DNA of 64,000 nucleotides from Desulfobacteraceae bacterium. GTDB lineage: Bacteria > Desulfobacterota > Desulfobacteria > Desulfobacterales > Desulfosarcinaceae. The notes below the pieces were generated by a model, which was not told the DNA's origin, did no database searches, and was given only the letters and a program-made list of their open reading frames with translations. Made by a program: the position numbers and the translations under genes. Positions within the stretch are counted from its first letter, which is position 1. Every line of letters starts with the position of its first letter. The stretch is taken from assembly GCA_024230435.1 (NCBI GenBank), contig JAAERL010000131.1:1-64000 (forward strand), written 5' to 3'. Positions 26,597 to 35,159 of the stretch are shown here, one piece after another.

Positions 26597-27256
26597 ATGA
26601 CTTTGATAGCACCCTCAATATTATCTGCTGACTTTACCTGCCTGGGACAAGAAATTCGCGCTGCCGAACAGGCAGGAGCTGATTGGATTCATTTGGATGT
26701 CATGGACGGCCACTTTGTACCGAACATCACGATGGGCCCCCTGGTTGTTCAAGCAGTACGCCGCTGCACTACGCTGCCTGTCGATGTCCATCTGATGATC
26801 AGCAATCCGGATGCGTACATTACCGATTTCGCCAATGCAGGAGCCGATTATATCTCCGTGCAGGTAGAAGCCTGCATTCATTTGCACCGCAGCATTCAAT
26901 TAATTAAAAGCCAGGGAAAGAAAGCCGGGGCTGTTTTAAACCCTGCAACGCCTCTGTCGTCAATCCAATGGGTTCTTCAAGACCTTGATTTTGTACTAAT
27001 CATGAGTGTAAACCCCGGATTTGGAGGCCAAAAATTTATACACAGCGCATTGGATAAAATACGGCAGGTAAAAGACATGATCCGCAGCAAGGGGCTCAAC
27101 ACCCTGATCCAGGTGGACGGAGGCGTCAATGCAGACACGGTAGGAGCCGTTACCGAATCCGGAGCAGATGTTTGCGTTGCAGGATCAGCAGTTTTTAACA
27201 CCGATGATTATGCCGAAGCTATTCGTACATTAAAAACCAATAGCAGGGGTAACTAA
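26597..27256 (+). CDS. rpe: Ribulose-phosphate 3-epimerase
   Basis: Rpe interconverts ribulose 5-phosphate and xylulose 5-phosphate in the pentose phosphate pathway. The TIM barrel of 219 residues shows APSILSADF, the metal site HLDVMDGHFVPN, VDVHLMI, MSVNPGFGGQ and VDGGVN with a C-terminal AGSAVF phosphate site. All metal and catalytic residues of the family are in place. aroQ follows after one base. Confidence 0.97.
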   Translation: MTLIAPSILSADFTCLGQEIRAAEQAGADWIHLDVMDGHFVPNITMGPLVVQAVRRCTTLPVDVHLMISNPDAYITDFANAGADYISVQVEACIHLHRSIQLIKSQGKKAGAVLNPATPLSSIQWVLQDLDFVLIMSVNPGFGGQKFIHSALDKIRQVKDMIRSKGLNTLIQVDGGVNADTVGAVTESGADVCVAGSAVFNTDDYAEAIRTLKTNSRGN

Positions 27257-27257
27257 C

Positions 27258-27722
27258 TTGAATAACGAAAAAAAAATGCACAACGTATTGGTAATTCACG
27301 GCCCCAGCCTGAACATGCTGGGGCTTCGTGAGCCAAACATATACGGAAACACACGCCTTGACGATATCAATACCGAGCTGAAAAAGTTAGGTAAAACGAT
27401 TGGAATCTGCGTTGAGACATTCCAATCAAACAGTGAAAGCGCCATTATAGGCGCTCTTCAAAAAAATCTTGAAAAAATATCAGGACTGCTTATCAATGCA
27501 GCAGCCTTTACCCACACAAGCATTGCCATACGGGACGCTCTTTTGCTGCATACCGTTCCGATTATTGAGGTTCACCTGTCCAATATTTACAAACGGGAAA
27601 GCTTTCGCCACAAATCATTGATTGCGGATATCGCCACCGGGCAGCTTTCGGGATTTGGCGTCAACAGCTACTATCTCGGCCTCAGGGCCATGGCTGACAT
27701 CCTAAACACCCCGGATTCGTAA
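27258..27722 (+). CDS. aroQ: Type II 3-dehydroquinate dehydratase
   Basis: AroQ turns 3-dehydroquinate into 3-dehydroshikimate in the aromatic amino acid pathway. The 154 residues carry the family motifs HGPSLNMLGLREPNIYG, QSNSE and NAAAFTHTSIAIRDAL, and EVHLSNIY with the active-site His. Translation probably starts at TTG, seven bases after AGGGG; an ATG at 27276 is the alternative and would remove six residues. Confidence 0.96.
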   Translation: MNNEKKMHNVLVIHGPSLNMLGLREPNIYGNTRLDDINTELKKLGKTIGICVETFQSNSESAIIGALQKNLEKISGLLINAAAFTHTSIAIRDALLLHTVPIIEVHLSNIYKRESFRHKSLIADIATGQLSGFGVNSYYLGLRAMADILNTPDS

Positions 27723-27729
27723 GCGAATA

Positions 27730-27978
27730 TCACTCATCATCTAAATATTTATTGACATTTTGTGCTTCAACGCCGCGTTTGCCCTCCACAAGCTCAAATA
27801 TGACCTTTTCACCGGGATTCAATGTCTTGAATCCCTCCATTCGAATCGCAGAATGATGAACAAACAACGTTTGCCCGTCAATTGTCCGGATAAATCCATA
27901 CCCATTTTCGTCATCAAAGGACAATACTACACCCGTAGACATAGAGTTTTTATTTTTTTTCTCCATTTGTAATTTCAA
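27730..27978 (-). CDS. Cold-shock domain protein
   Basis: A CspA-type OB fold that binds single-stranded nucleic acid. RNP1-like GYGFIR and RNP2-like LFVHHSAI are present; the end is more acidic than in CspA. The start is uncertain: the TTG at 27978 has AAGGA ten bases upstream, and ATGs at 27966 and 27942 would remove 4 or 12 residues. Classical Csp proteins begin near the third option (MSTGVVLSF), so the basic Lys/Asn N-terminus may not be translated. Confidence 0.85.
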   Translation of the reverse strand: MKLQMEKKNKNSMSTGVVLSFDDENGYGFIRTIDGQTLFVHHSAIRMEGFKTLNPGEKVIFELVEGKRGVEAQNVNKYLDDE

Positions 27979-28081
27979 CTTTCAAAATTCCTTATTAAGG
28001 CCTAAAACACAAAACATGCCTGATATTATCCATTATATTTCCCTGTTTAGGGACTTGGATAATCGTATTTCCGGTCCCACT

Positions 28082-29719
28082 TCAGCAAGCTTGCTCCTTT
28101 TTCCAGTACGGATTGATCAAATCCTCAAAAATCGTCATCGCCGCGGCGGCGCCCTGCCCCGTAGCTATTACAATTTGTTTATAGCCGCCTTCCACATCGC
28201 CTGCTGAATAAATCCCGGCAATATTGGTTCTGTGATAACCGTCATGGCGGATATATCCTTCTGGGTTTAATTCCAGACCGGTTTTTTTGGCCAGCTCGAC
28301 AGCGGGAATATACCCGATTGCGACAAACACGCCATCGACAGCCATCTCGGAAGATTCTCCGGTTCGATTATTTTTCAAAATAACGGCCTGTACCCGCTCT
28401 TTTCCCTTTATTTCATGCACTTGAGTATTCCAAAGCACCTCTATGCCATTTTCGTTCAACTGATTTGCCAGCACATCCTGGGCTCGCAATTTATCCCTTC
28501 TGTGTACCAGGGTGACGTCAACCCCAATATGCCGCAAATGCAGCGCCTCGGTAACGGCTGAATTCCCGCCGCCAACAATAATGACCTTTTTTGCCTTGAA
28601 AAGCGGACCGTCACAGGTTGAGCAGTAACTGACCCCTCTGCCGGACAACCGTTTTTCACCGGAAACTCCCAAATGCCTGTGGGTTGCACCAGTGGCCAGT
28701 AAAACGGTTTTTGTGTGAAATTTACGGCGTGTTGTCTGCAATTCAAAGGTCTCACCGGGCTTAATTTCCAGTACCTCTTCACCCTGATAAATCTGAACAT
28801 GCTCCAAGGTATGCTGAACCATGATATCAACCAGGGTCTTACCGCCTACTTGCATAAATCCCGGATAATTTTCCACAACCGGTGTTAACGCCACTTGTCC
28901 GCCCAAGGCATCCCTTTCAATAAGTGCGGTTTTCAATCCGCTTCTCACCGTATAAATTCCTGCCGAAAGACCCGCCGGACCGCCTCCCACGATCACAACA
29001 TCAGTCTTAACTAATTTATCGGTACTTTCCGGAATAAATAAAGTTTGAACATCCAGTTTGTGCATAGAAAACATGAACACTTCCTCTTGCTGGGCGCCCT
29101 GGCCTATCAGGGTTTCGTTGGCATATGCCTGGGGTACGCTATGGGCATTATATTTTTCCGCTAAATCAGGACGGCATTGGATATCAATGATCTCCAAAAA
29201 AACAATCTCAGGCCGCTCAATGGCCGCTTTTAATCCATTGACCACCTGCTGGGGACAATAGGGGCAAGTGGGACTAACGAAAATCTTGACATTCCTTGCG
29301 GCATCGATTCGTTCTAGAACCGAACGTGATTGATCACTGACGTTGCTTTTTCCCAAGCCGATTAAAATCATGGCTTCTAAAAAAGACCGCCCCTCTTCGC
29401 CTATAGGAGCTCCAACCCACCGAATATTGTAACGGTCAGGGTCAATTAAAAGAGTAGGTGAACTATCAACCTTCCATTTTTTTGCCAATTCGTGATCCAA
29501 CGTGTATTCTTTAACGGTAATCTTTGACGTCAAGTTCCTGAAAACCCGAATCACTTGCCGGGTAGCCTCAACATAAACATCATCGCCTTTTCCTTTTTCA
29601 GAAAACAAGTACAAAGGAATCTCATTAGAAAACTGAGCAAAAGTTTGTCTCAATTGGCGCAAAAAGTCCTCTTGTGTATTTTCAGCCGCATCTTCGGCAG
29701 GATTTTGTCCCAAAGTCAT
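28082..29719 (-). CDS. Glutaredoxin-like (PDO-type) domain fused to thioredoxin reductase
   Basis: The 545 residues comprise two thioredoxin-fold units (about 15-235), only the second with an active CPYC (SPTCPYCPQQV), then a full thioredoxin reductase: FAD site VIVGGGPAGLSAGIY, redox pair CSTC, NADPH site VIIVGGGNSAVTEAL and C-terminal YSAGDVEGG. The architecture is like AhpF, but the N-terminal part resembles protein disulfide oxidoreductases. It should move electrons from NADPH through the flavin and CSTC to CPYC, and then to a partner. No ahpC lies next to it, so the target is unknown. AAGGAG precedes the ATG. Confidence 0.9.
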   Translation of the reverse strand: MTLGQNPAEDAAENTQEDFLRQLRQTFAQFSNEIPLYLFSEKGKGDDVYVEATRQVIRVFRNLTSKITVKEYTLDHELAKKWKVDSSPTLLIDPDRYNIRWVGAPIGEEGRSFLEAMILIGLGKSNVSDQSRSVLERIDAARNVKIFVSPTCPYCPQQVVNGLKAAIERPEIVFLEIIDIQCRPDLAEKYNAHSVPQAYANETLIGQGAQQEEVFMFSMHKLDVQTLFIPESTDKLVKTDVVIVGGGPAGLSAGIYTVRSGLKTALIERDALGGQVALTPVVENYPGFMQVGGKTLVDIMVQHTLEHVQIYQGEEVLEIKPGETFELQTTRRKFHTKTVLLATGATHRHLGVSGEKRLSGRGVSYCSTCDGPLFKAKKVIIVGGGNSAVTEALHLRHIGVDVTLVHRRDKLRAQDVLANQLNENGIEVLWNTQVHEIKGKERVQAVILKNNRTGESSEMAVDGVFVAIGYIPAVELAKKTGLELNPEGYIRHDGYHRTNIAGIYSAGDVEGGYKQIVIATGQGAAAAMTIFEDLINPYWKKEQAC

Positions 29720-29773
29720 CGGTATACTCCTTTTTTATTATTTTGTTTATTTTTTCATGGACCTGGGCTAATC

Positions 29774-29801
29774 CTCAAACTCAAACTCAAACTCAAACTC
29801 A
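29774..29801. repeat. Hexanucleotide tandem repeat (CTCAAA)n
   Basis: Four perfect CTCAAA units (29774-29797) then CTCAGA-like sequence. It lies about 55-80 bases upstream of the reductase start, at promoter distance, so copy-number change could alter spacing. No promoter boxes could be fixed with confidence. Confidence 0.8.
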
Positions 29802-29835
29802 GACACATAAATTAACATGAGATTGAAGTAATCAC

Positions 29836-29955
29836 TTGTCAATAGTTACAAAAGATCTTAGGAAAAATGGATTTCAAACCAATAAAGGAGTGCTGATCTC
29901 TAAAAGCACCCCTGAGCAAGTAATCGAAGTCATTGGTGACCTGTTAAAGGAATAA
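29836..29955 (+). pseudogene. Possible C-terminal gene remnant
   Basis: A 39-codon frame (TTG start possible, TAA at 29953) reads like a real protein end: ...KNGFQTNKGVLISKSTPE followed by QVIEVIGDLLKE. There is no Shine-Dalgarno, and in-frame stops lie just upstream at 29824. It ends four bases from the stop of the convergent regulator gene. I cannot name the family; it could also be a chance frame. Confidence 0.3.
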
Positions 29956-29958
29956 CTT

Positions 29959-31500
29959 TTACTGATCAACGCTTTTTTTACGCCCGAAAGGTATGCCCAA
30001 ACGTCTCATCCTGTGCCGTAACGTGCTTGGATTTATACCCAATAGCTCTGCGGCGCCTTGATCCCCATGCACCTTTCCGCTGGTATGATTTAAAACTTTG
30101 CGAATATGATCCGCCACCACCGAATCCAGTTTCACCGGATTATCAAAAGAAAACACATCACTCTGATTACTACCAGCCAAACCATTTTGTTCCAATTCAT
30201 CAAACTCAAGTAATCCACTGCCGCCAAGGATAAGAGCTCTTTCTACCGCATTTTCAAGCTCACGGACATTTCCGGGCCAGTCATACGATACTAGCCGCTC
30301 GATGACACCGGGAGCCAAATTGGGAACTGTTCCCAGCTTCATCTCTCGCGCCTTTTTATGTATAAAATGGTGCACCAAAGCCGGAATATCATCCCTGCGC
30401 TGTCTTAGCGGCGGTATTGTAATCGGGAACACCTTGAGCCTGAAGTATAAATCCTGGCGAAAACGCCCTTGGGCCAAAAGTTCTTCCAAATTTCGATGGG
30501 TGGCCGCAATAACCCTGATATCCAGTTTGATGGAGTTCGTACCACCGACTCTTTCGATTTCTTTTTCCTGCAAAACACGCAGCAGCCGGACTTGGGCTTC
30601 CGGGGAAAGTTCACCGATTTCGTCTAAAAAGATCGTCCCGCCATGGGAACGCTCGAATCGCCCCCGCTTTGAGGAAACAGCGCCGGTAAACGCTCCTTTT
30701 TCGTGACCAAAAAGCTCACTATCCATCAAAGTTTCCGGTATCGCACCGCAGTTTACACGAATTAACGGCCCTTTACGGCGGCTTGAAAAGTTGTGAATTG
30801 CCCCTGCGATCAATTCCTTACCCACCCCCGTCTCGCCTAAAACTAACACAGGGCTGTCCAGCCCTGCCACCTGCCGTACCATTTGCATTACCGCCCGCAG
30901 CCCGGTTTCACTGCCAATAACCTCTTCTCCTGTCAGGCGGCGCAATTCATTCTGAAAATACCGGCTTTCATCTGCCAGCATATCCTTTAAGCTGGTAAGT
31001 TCACGGTAACGCATGCTGTTTGCAAGGGCGATTGCAAACGGCTGGTTCAACACATTCATCAAACGCACATCCTTTTGCGTAAACGCTTTGCTTGGATCGT
31101 TGGCGACAATAAGGGTTCCAAGAAAATTACGCTCTACCACAAGATCCATGATGATACCTGCCGAATCCAAAATATTGAGTTTCCGTGCAATTTCGCGTGT
31201 GCCCTCATATTCACCCATGGTTTCGACATGCCATATCCGCGTGGAACGCCGTTGAGCTAAAGCGCGCCGCACTCTTGAAGGCAGCGCGTTCTTTATGGAC
31301 ACTCGCCGTCCGGCTTTAAGATCTGCATAAGCAACCGTTTCCACCATACCCAGACCAGGATCATAAAGATGTAAAGACAAATGATAAGCGGGGATAATGT
31401 TCTTAAGGTAAAGCAAACATTGCCATAATGCTTTTTCGACATCCAGACTGCCGCAAATCCTGAGAGTAGCCTCACGGAAAAAATCATTTTCATCAATCAT
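29959..31500 (-). CDS. Sigma54-dependent transcriptional activator with N-terminal GAF domain
   Basis: The 513 residues comprise a GAF sensor domain (about 15-165), a short linker, a sigma54 AAA+ core with Walker A GETGVGKE, the sigma54-contacting GAFTGA loop in ELFGHEKGAFTGA, Walker B GGTIFLDEIGEL and the Arg finger region, and a C-terminal Fis-type helix-turn-helix (QGAAELLGINPSTLRHRMRR). It resembles FhlA and NorR in plan. There is no receiver domain, so a ligand bound by the GAF domain probably controls it. It is divergent from an acyl-CoA dehydrogenase gene that has a matching sigma54 promoter, its likely target. Confidence 0.95.
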   Translation of the reverse strand: MIDENDFFREATLRICGSLDVEKALWQCLLYLKNIIPAYHLSLHLYDPGLGMVETVAYADLKAGRRVSIKNALPSRVRRALAQRRSTRIWHVETMGEYEGTREIARKLNILDSAGIIMDLVVERNFLGTLIVANDPSKAFTQKDVRLMNVLNQPFAIALANSMRYRELTSLKDMLADESRYFQNELRRLTGEEVIGSETGLRAVMQMVRQVAGLDSPVLVLGETGVGKELIAGAIHNFSSRRKGPLIRVNCGAIPETLMDSELFGHEKGAFTGAVSSKRGRFERSHGGTIFLDEIGELSPEAQVRLLRVLQEKEIERVGGTNSIKLDIRVIAATHRNLEELLAQGRFRQDLYFRLKVFPITIPPLRQRRDDIPALVHHFIHKKAREMKLGTVPNLAPGVIERLVSYDWPGNVRELENAVERALILGGSGLLEFDELEQNGLAGSNQSDVFSFDNPVKLDSVVADHIRKVLNHTSGKVHGDQGAAELLGINPSTLRHRMRRLGIPFGRKKSVDQ

Positions 31501-31525
31501 ACATAACCACCTTTACCTCCTTTTT

Positions 31526-31589
31526 TATCATATTTGACACTTATAACCTTTATATGTCATATTTGCCATTATTTTTGTTATATATGACA
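31526..31589. promoter_or_regulatory. Three copies of a 14-bp palindromic activator site
   Basis: TATCATATTTGACA (31526-31539), TGTCATATTTGCCA (31555-31568) and TGTTATATATGACA (31576-31589) fit the palindrome TGTCAWATWTGACA with one to three mismatches each. Starts are 29 and 21 bases apart, the latter two helical turns. They lie 75-140 bases upstream of the sigma54 promoter, the usual enhancer distance, so they are the likely binding sites of the divergent activator and may also control its own gene. Confidence 0.65.
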
Positions 31590-31663
31590 TTAATTTGGTA
31601 TCTTTTTTTCACTTTAGCCTATAACTACTTTATATTACGTTGTTTTTCAAAAATATAAAAGCC

Positions 31664-31677
31664 GGCATAATTTTTGC
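31664..31677 (+). promoter_or_regulatory. Sigma54 promoter of the acyl-CoA dehydrogenase gene
   Basis: CCGGCATAATTTTTGCT has the invariant GG (31664-31665) and GC (31676-31677) exactly ten bases apart, with TTGC at the -12 element. Transcription should start near 31689. The divergent gene encodes an activator of this sigma factor, which strengthens the call. Confidence 0.72.
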
Positions 31678-31725
31678 TCATAAAAATGGATATTTAATTA
31701 ACCTATATCCTTCCGGGAGACTACA

Positions 31726-32880
31726 ATGACGATCCAACTTAATGATGAACAGCGTATGATCCAAACGATGATCCGGGAATTTGCACGAAAAAAAGTTTCG
31801 GTTGAAGCGGCAGAGCGTGACCGCAACAAAATTTTCCCTAAAGATATCCTTAAACAAATGGCTAAGCTGGATCTTATGGGAATGATGATTCCCCCGGAAT
31901 ATGGCGGCGGCGGGACAGATACAATTAGCTACGTCCTTGCCTTGTCAGAAATTGCGGCCGCCTGCGCTTCTACCGCCGTTGTAATGTCCGTGCAAAACTC
32001 AATTGTCTGTGAAAGCTTATATCACTTCGCCAACGAAGAACAAAAAGAAAGATACCTTGTGCCTTTGGCAAGGGGCAAAGTAATTGGAGCCTTTGCACTT
32101 ACGGAACCTGATGCCGGTTCTGATCCGGTGAGCCAGAAAATGACAGCAGTCCGTGAAGGTGATGAGTATATTCTTAACGGCACAAAGCGTTTCATAACAT
32201 CTGGTAAAAACGCCAAAACTGTTATCGTAACAGCTAAAACCACACCCGAAAAAAAACATAAAGGCATCTCTGCTTTTATCGTTACCAAAAAGAATCCAGG
32301 ACTGAAAGTCGGCCATCAAGAAGAGAAAATGGGATTGCGCGCCTCGGATACAACCGATTTAATTTTCGAAAACTGCCGCGTACCAGCAAGCGATCGGCTC
32401 GGTGAAGAGGGTGAAGGTTTTAAGCTTGCCATGAAGGGGCTGGATTGCGGCAGAATTGGTATTGCCGCCCAAAGTATCGGTGTCGCCCAGGCCGCTTTGC
32501 AGGCTTGTATCCGCTATACGAAGCAGCGGCAACAATTCGGCCAAAGCATTTCAAAATTTCAAGGTCTGCGTTGGATGGCCGCTGAAATGGCAACTGAATT
32601 GGAAGCTGCAAAGCAAATCACACTTTCAGCAGCAGCGATGAAAGATCGTGGTGAAGATTATACTGCACAAGCATCAATGGCAAAACTTTTTGCTTCGGAA
32701 ATGGTCAATCGAGTCACCGCAAAAGCGATTCAGCTTCACGGCGGCTATGGGTTTACCACGGATTACCCGGTTGAACGGTATTATAGGGATGCGCGTGTAT
32801 TTACGATTTATGAAGGAACTTCTGAAATACAAAAAATCGTTATTTCAAATCAGATTTTTAAAGACAGGCGCAAGCCATAA
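31726..32880 (+). CDS. Acyl-CoA dehydrogenase
   Basis: A FAD flavoenzyme that introduces the alpha-beta double bond in acyl-CoA. The 384 residues have the N-terminal helical domain, the FAD/acyl signature FALTEPDAGSDP, the second signature LHGGYGFTTDYPVERYYRDAR, and YEGTSEIQ with the catalytic Glu in the position used by short- and medium-chain enzymes. Butyryl-CoA or another short or branched substrate is likely, but the sequence alone does not settle it. GGGAG precedes the ATG. No etfAB genes are next to it. Confidence 0.94.
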   Translation: MTIQLNDEQRMIQTMIREFARKKVSVEAAERDRNKIFPKDILKQMAKLDLMGMMIPPEYGGGGTDTISYVLALSEIAAACASTAVVMSVQNSIVCESLYHFANEEQKERYLVPLARGKVIGAFALTEPDAGSDPVSQKMTAVREGDEYILNGTKRFITSGKNAKTVIVTAKTTPEKKHKGISAFIVTKKNPGLKVGHQEEKMGLRASDTTDLIFENCRVPASDRLGEEGEGFKLAMKGLDCGRIGIAAQSIGVAQAALQACIRYTKQRQQFGQSISKFQGLRWMAAEMATELEAAKQITLSAAAMKDRGEDYTAQASMAKLFASEMVNRVTAKAIQLHGGYGFTTDYPVERYYRDARVFTIYEGTSEIQKIVISNQIFKDRRKP

Positions 32881-32906
32881 TCCTATGGTATATTCGCATC
32901 TTTCAA

Positions 32907-33078
32907 GAGCCTAAGGGTCGCGGAAAAAATGTTTTGTCCAATTGGCGTAGGATAGGGGCTCGTATTCAAGGCGCGCAAAGCCGTGCATATCAAGATATTC
33001 GCGGCTTTGCGCAACACAGAAGACGCGCCAATAGACAAGTCAGTTGGGATAAAACATTTTTTCCGTGGCCCTAAGCTC
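32907..33078. mobile_element. 172-bp palindromic MITE-like element
   Basis: The ends are long imperfect inverted repeats: GAGCCTAAGGGTCGCGGAAA plus AAATGTTTTGTCC on the left, and, reverse-complemented from the right end, GAGCTTAGGGCCACGGAAAA plus AATGTTTTATCC. The middle holds a second palindrome, CGCAAAGCC...GGCTTTGCG (about 32974-33010), and the family A repeat core. No coding frame is present. It sits between two convergent genes. Confidence 0.6.
32961..33025 (+). repeat. Degenerate intergenic repeat, family A, copy 2 (core)
   Basis: It begins CGTATTCAAGGCGCGCAAAG and ends CACAGAAGACG, as in the copy at 12-90. It forms the centre of the 172-bp palindromic element. Confidence 0.5.
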
Positions 33079-33089
33079 CACAGCCGGGT

Positions 33090-33131
33090 ACGGGTAGACC
33101 GGGACACGGGTAACCACCCCAGTCTACCCGT
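33090..33131. terminator. Hairpin between convergent genes
   Basis: ACGGGTAGAC (33090-33099) and GTCTACCCGT (33122-33131) pair perfectly. It lies at the 3' end of ispD and downstream of the acyl-CoA dehydrogenase gene. There is no T run on either side, so termination efficiency is uncertain. Confidence 0.4.
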
Positions 33132-33134
33132 CTG

Positions 33135-33830
33135 CTAAGCTCCTTCAAACCGTTGATCAAGAAAAATATTTGCTAAAAGCAGATCCTTGGCTGTAGTAAT
33201 TTTTATATTTTCTTTTACTCCGGGTATGGTCTTTACCAAAATTCCCATTTGTTCTACCATACTGGCATCATCGGTTGTCTGCCAGTTGTTTTTTAAAGCC
33301 GACTGATAGGCGTCCTTTATTAAATTGATGTCAAAGGCCTGGGGTGTCTGGGCCATTTTCAGCGTTTCGCGTTCAACCGTACATTCAATGATGCCTTCTT
33401 TGTTTATCTTTTTAGGGGTATCGATTGTTTCAACCACGGGAATGCATGCGCGCCATTTTTTTGCACCCGCGATGCAAGCTTTAATCAACTCAACGGGCGC
33501 CAGCGGGCGCACGCCGTCATGAATCAGAACAATGCCCTTTTCAGTTTTTATGGAGGCCAATCCGTTAGATACGGATTCCTGGCGGCTGGCTCCACCTGCA
33601 ACAAGATTAGTTTTTATTTTCAGATCTGCCGCCGGAAGTATTTTTTTACGGCAGTATTCAATTTCTTTTTGGGAAACGACCAGAATTATGCCGTCTATTT
33701 CCTGACAGGCGTCAAACGCGCGAAGCGTATGTATGATAATCGGATGGTTGCCAAGTTTCAGGAACTGCTTTGCCGTTGCAGTGCCCATCCGAAGCCCTTG
33801 GCCGGCAGCTACAATGACAGCGTATATCAT
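33135..33830 (-). CDS. ispD: 2-C-methyl-D-erythritol 4-phosphate cytidylyltransferase
   Basis: IspD makes CDP-methylerythritol from CTP in the non-mevalonate isoprenoid pathway. The 231 residues show the nucleotide loop AAGQGLRMG, the nearby KQF, and HDGVRPL. The ATG overlaps the stop of the HPr-domain gene by four bases (ATGA). ispF, often fused or adjacent, is not here. Confidence 0.95.
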   Translation of the reverse strand: MIYAVIVAAGQGLRMGTATAKQFLKLGNHPIIIHTLRAFDACQEIDGIILVVSQKEIEYCRKKILPAADLKIKTNLVAGGASRQESVSNGLASIKTEKGIVLIHDGVRPLAPVELIKACIAGAKKWRACIPVVETIDTPKKINKEGIIECTVERETLKMAQTPQAFDINLIKDAYQSALKNNWQTTDDASMVEQMGILVKTIPGVKENIKITTAKDLLLANIFLDQRFEGA

Positions 33831-35149
33831 CTCAGGTATTTAAGTTCCATGGGTAAAGGAATTCCTTTTCCCATGGTATCCTCGCCGTAATTTACACCGG
33901 CAAGTATTTCAATATCTTTCAAGGAGCGCAGATCCCCTTCAAACACGACTTCTGAAATATTTTCTTTTTGAATTTTGCCTCCCGCCCACTGAATATCCAG
34001 CACACTGCTGGCGTCAAAGCGATCTTTGCCCACCACCAATTCGACAGATCCGCCGTAATGCTGAACAATTTTAGCTACAAGCAAACTCGGACGGCTGTGA
34101 AATCCTAATTTTACAGGAATTCCGACCTTGATTTGCCCTCTTTCGACATTTTCGTCCAATATTTGGCGTGCGACAGTTTTGCCGGCGCTCAGATAATGGC
34201 AAGCATAAAAAAGACCATAATTAATTGTATGTTTAAGAAGCGTTTTGGGATCTACCAGTTCTGATAAACGGTCCTGAACTTTCTTGTAATAGTCCTTATA
34301 TCCGGCCTCATAAAGATGGCGCTCGTAAAAATGCAGTAACCGGCCCATCATCTGAAGCAAATGAAAAACAACTGAAAAATAGCTCCTCAATTGTTTCAGC
34401 TTTCGATCTCCAAACCGGAATCCGCCATGGATGACATAGGTATCGAAAGATGACTGCAAGTTATGAACAAGCATTTCGAACCTGCGAATTTCCACTTCGT
34501 TGACCATAGAAGGCACCAACTGGCGAATTTCTTCAATCTTATAAGGATTAAAAAACCGCCATGGATCGAAGGTATTGGAAATACTGAGAAGCTCGCTGGC
34601 AATTTTTACAATATGCTTCTTTTGAAGATCTTTTGCTTCATCATCAATATCATAAGGAAGCATTTCGCTAGTAGTAATACCCGGAAAGTCTTCCGTCTCG
34701 AAGGTTGCATCAGGGACCTGAATTTTTAACCGGCGTGCTTCTTCGACAATCACAGGAGCCAGCAGCATAAGGGTTTGGTTAAAAAAATCCGCCGTGGTTT
34801 GGCCAGCCGCCCTGAATCCCTCTGCTTCGGGAAGATCATAAAAAATAAACCTGTTAGCAATATGTTTTTGAGAATAAGCGCCCAGGCTGATATGCCTGAC
34901 TGCGGAAGCCAATTCGCGATACAGATACCAGTCCTTATTGTTTTTAGCGCCGTGATAATCGAGAAAATCTTCCAGAACCTGTGAAGTACTGATCAATTTT
35001 GAATACAGTTTTTTGGTAAAAACTTCAGGCAAAAGCTTCTGCGATGACAAATAAGTGCAACATTTCAGATAATCTTGTGATAGAAGCCGCACTTTTCCGG
35101 AAAAGGATATTTCACAAGAAATATTTTCTATATTATCAGAGGATTCCAT
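33827..35149 (-). CDS. HPr-domain protein with a large N-terminal domain of unknown function
   Basis: The C-terminal 95 or so residues form an HPr-type domain. GFHSRPS (349-355) places His-351 at the phosphorylated position (GxHARP in classical HPr), and DASSVLDI corresponds to the Ser-46 region. The N-terminal 335 residues are mostly helical, with no motif I recognise. Classical HPr is about 85 residues, so this is a fusion, not a sugar-PTS carrier in the usual form. No enzyme I or PTS gene is near. It is coupled to ispD by a 4-base overlap and lies ten bases after smsB. Confidence 0.78.
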   Translation of the reverse strand: MESSDNIENISCEISFSGKVRLLSQDYLKCCTYLSSQKLLPEVFTKKLYSKLISTSQVLEDFLDYHGAKNNKDWYLYRELASAVRHISLGAYSQKHIANRFIFYDLPEAEGFRAAGQTTADFFNQTLMLLAPVIVEEARRLKIQVPDATFETEDFPGITTSEMLPYDIDDEAKDLQKKHIVKIASELLSISNTFDPWRFFNPYKIEEIRQLVPSMVNEVEIRRFEMLVHNLQSSFDTYVIHGGFRFGDRKLKQLRSYFSVVFHLLQMMGRLLHFYERHLYEAGYKDYYKKVQDRLSELVDPKTLLKHTINYGLFYACHYLSAGKTVARQILDENVERGQIKVGIPVKLGFHSRPSLLVAKIVQHYGGSVELVVGKDRFDASSVLDIQWAGGKIQKENISEVVFEGDLRSLKDIEILAGVNYGEDTMGKGIPLPMELKYLR

Positions 35150-35159
35150 TTTTACCTGT

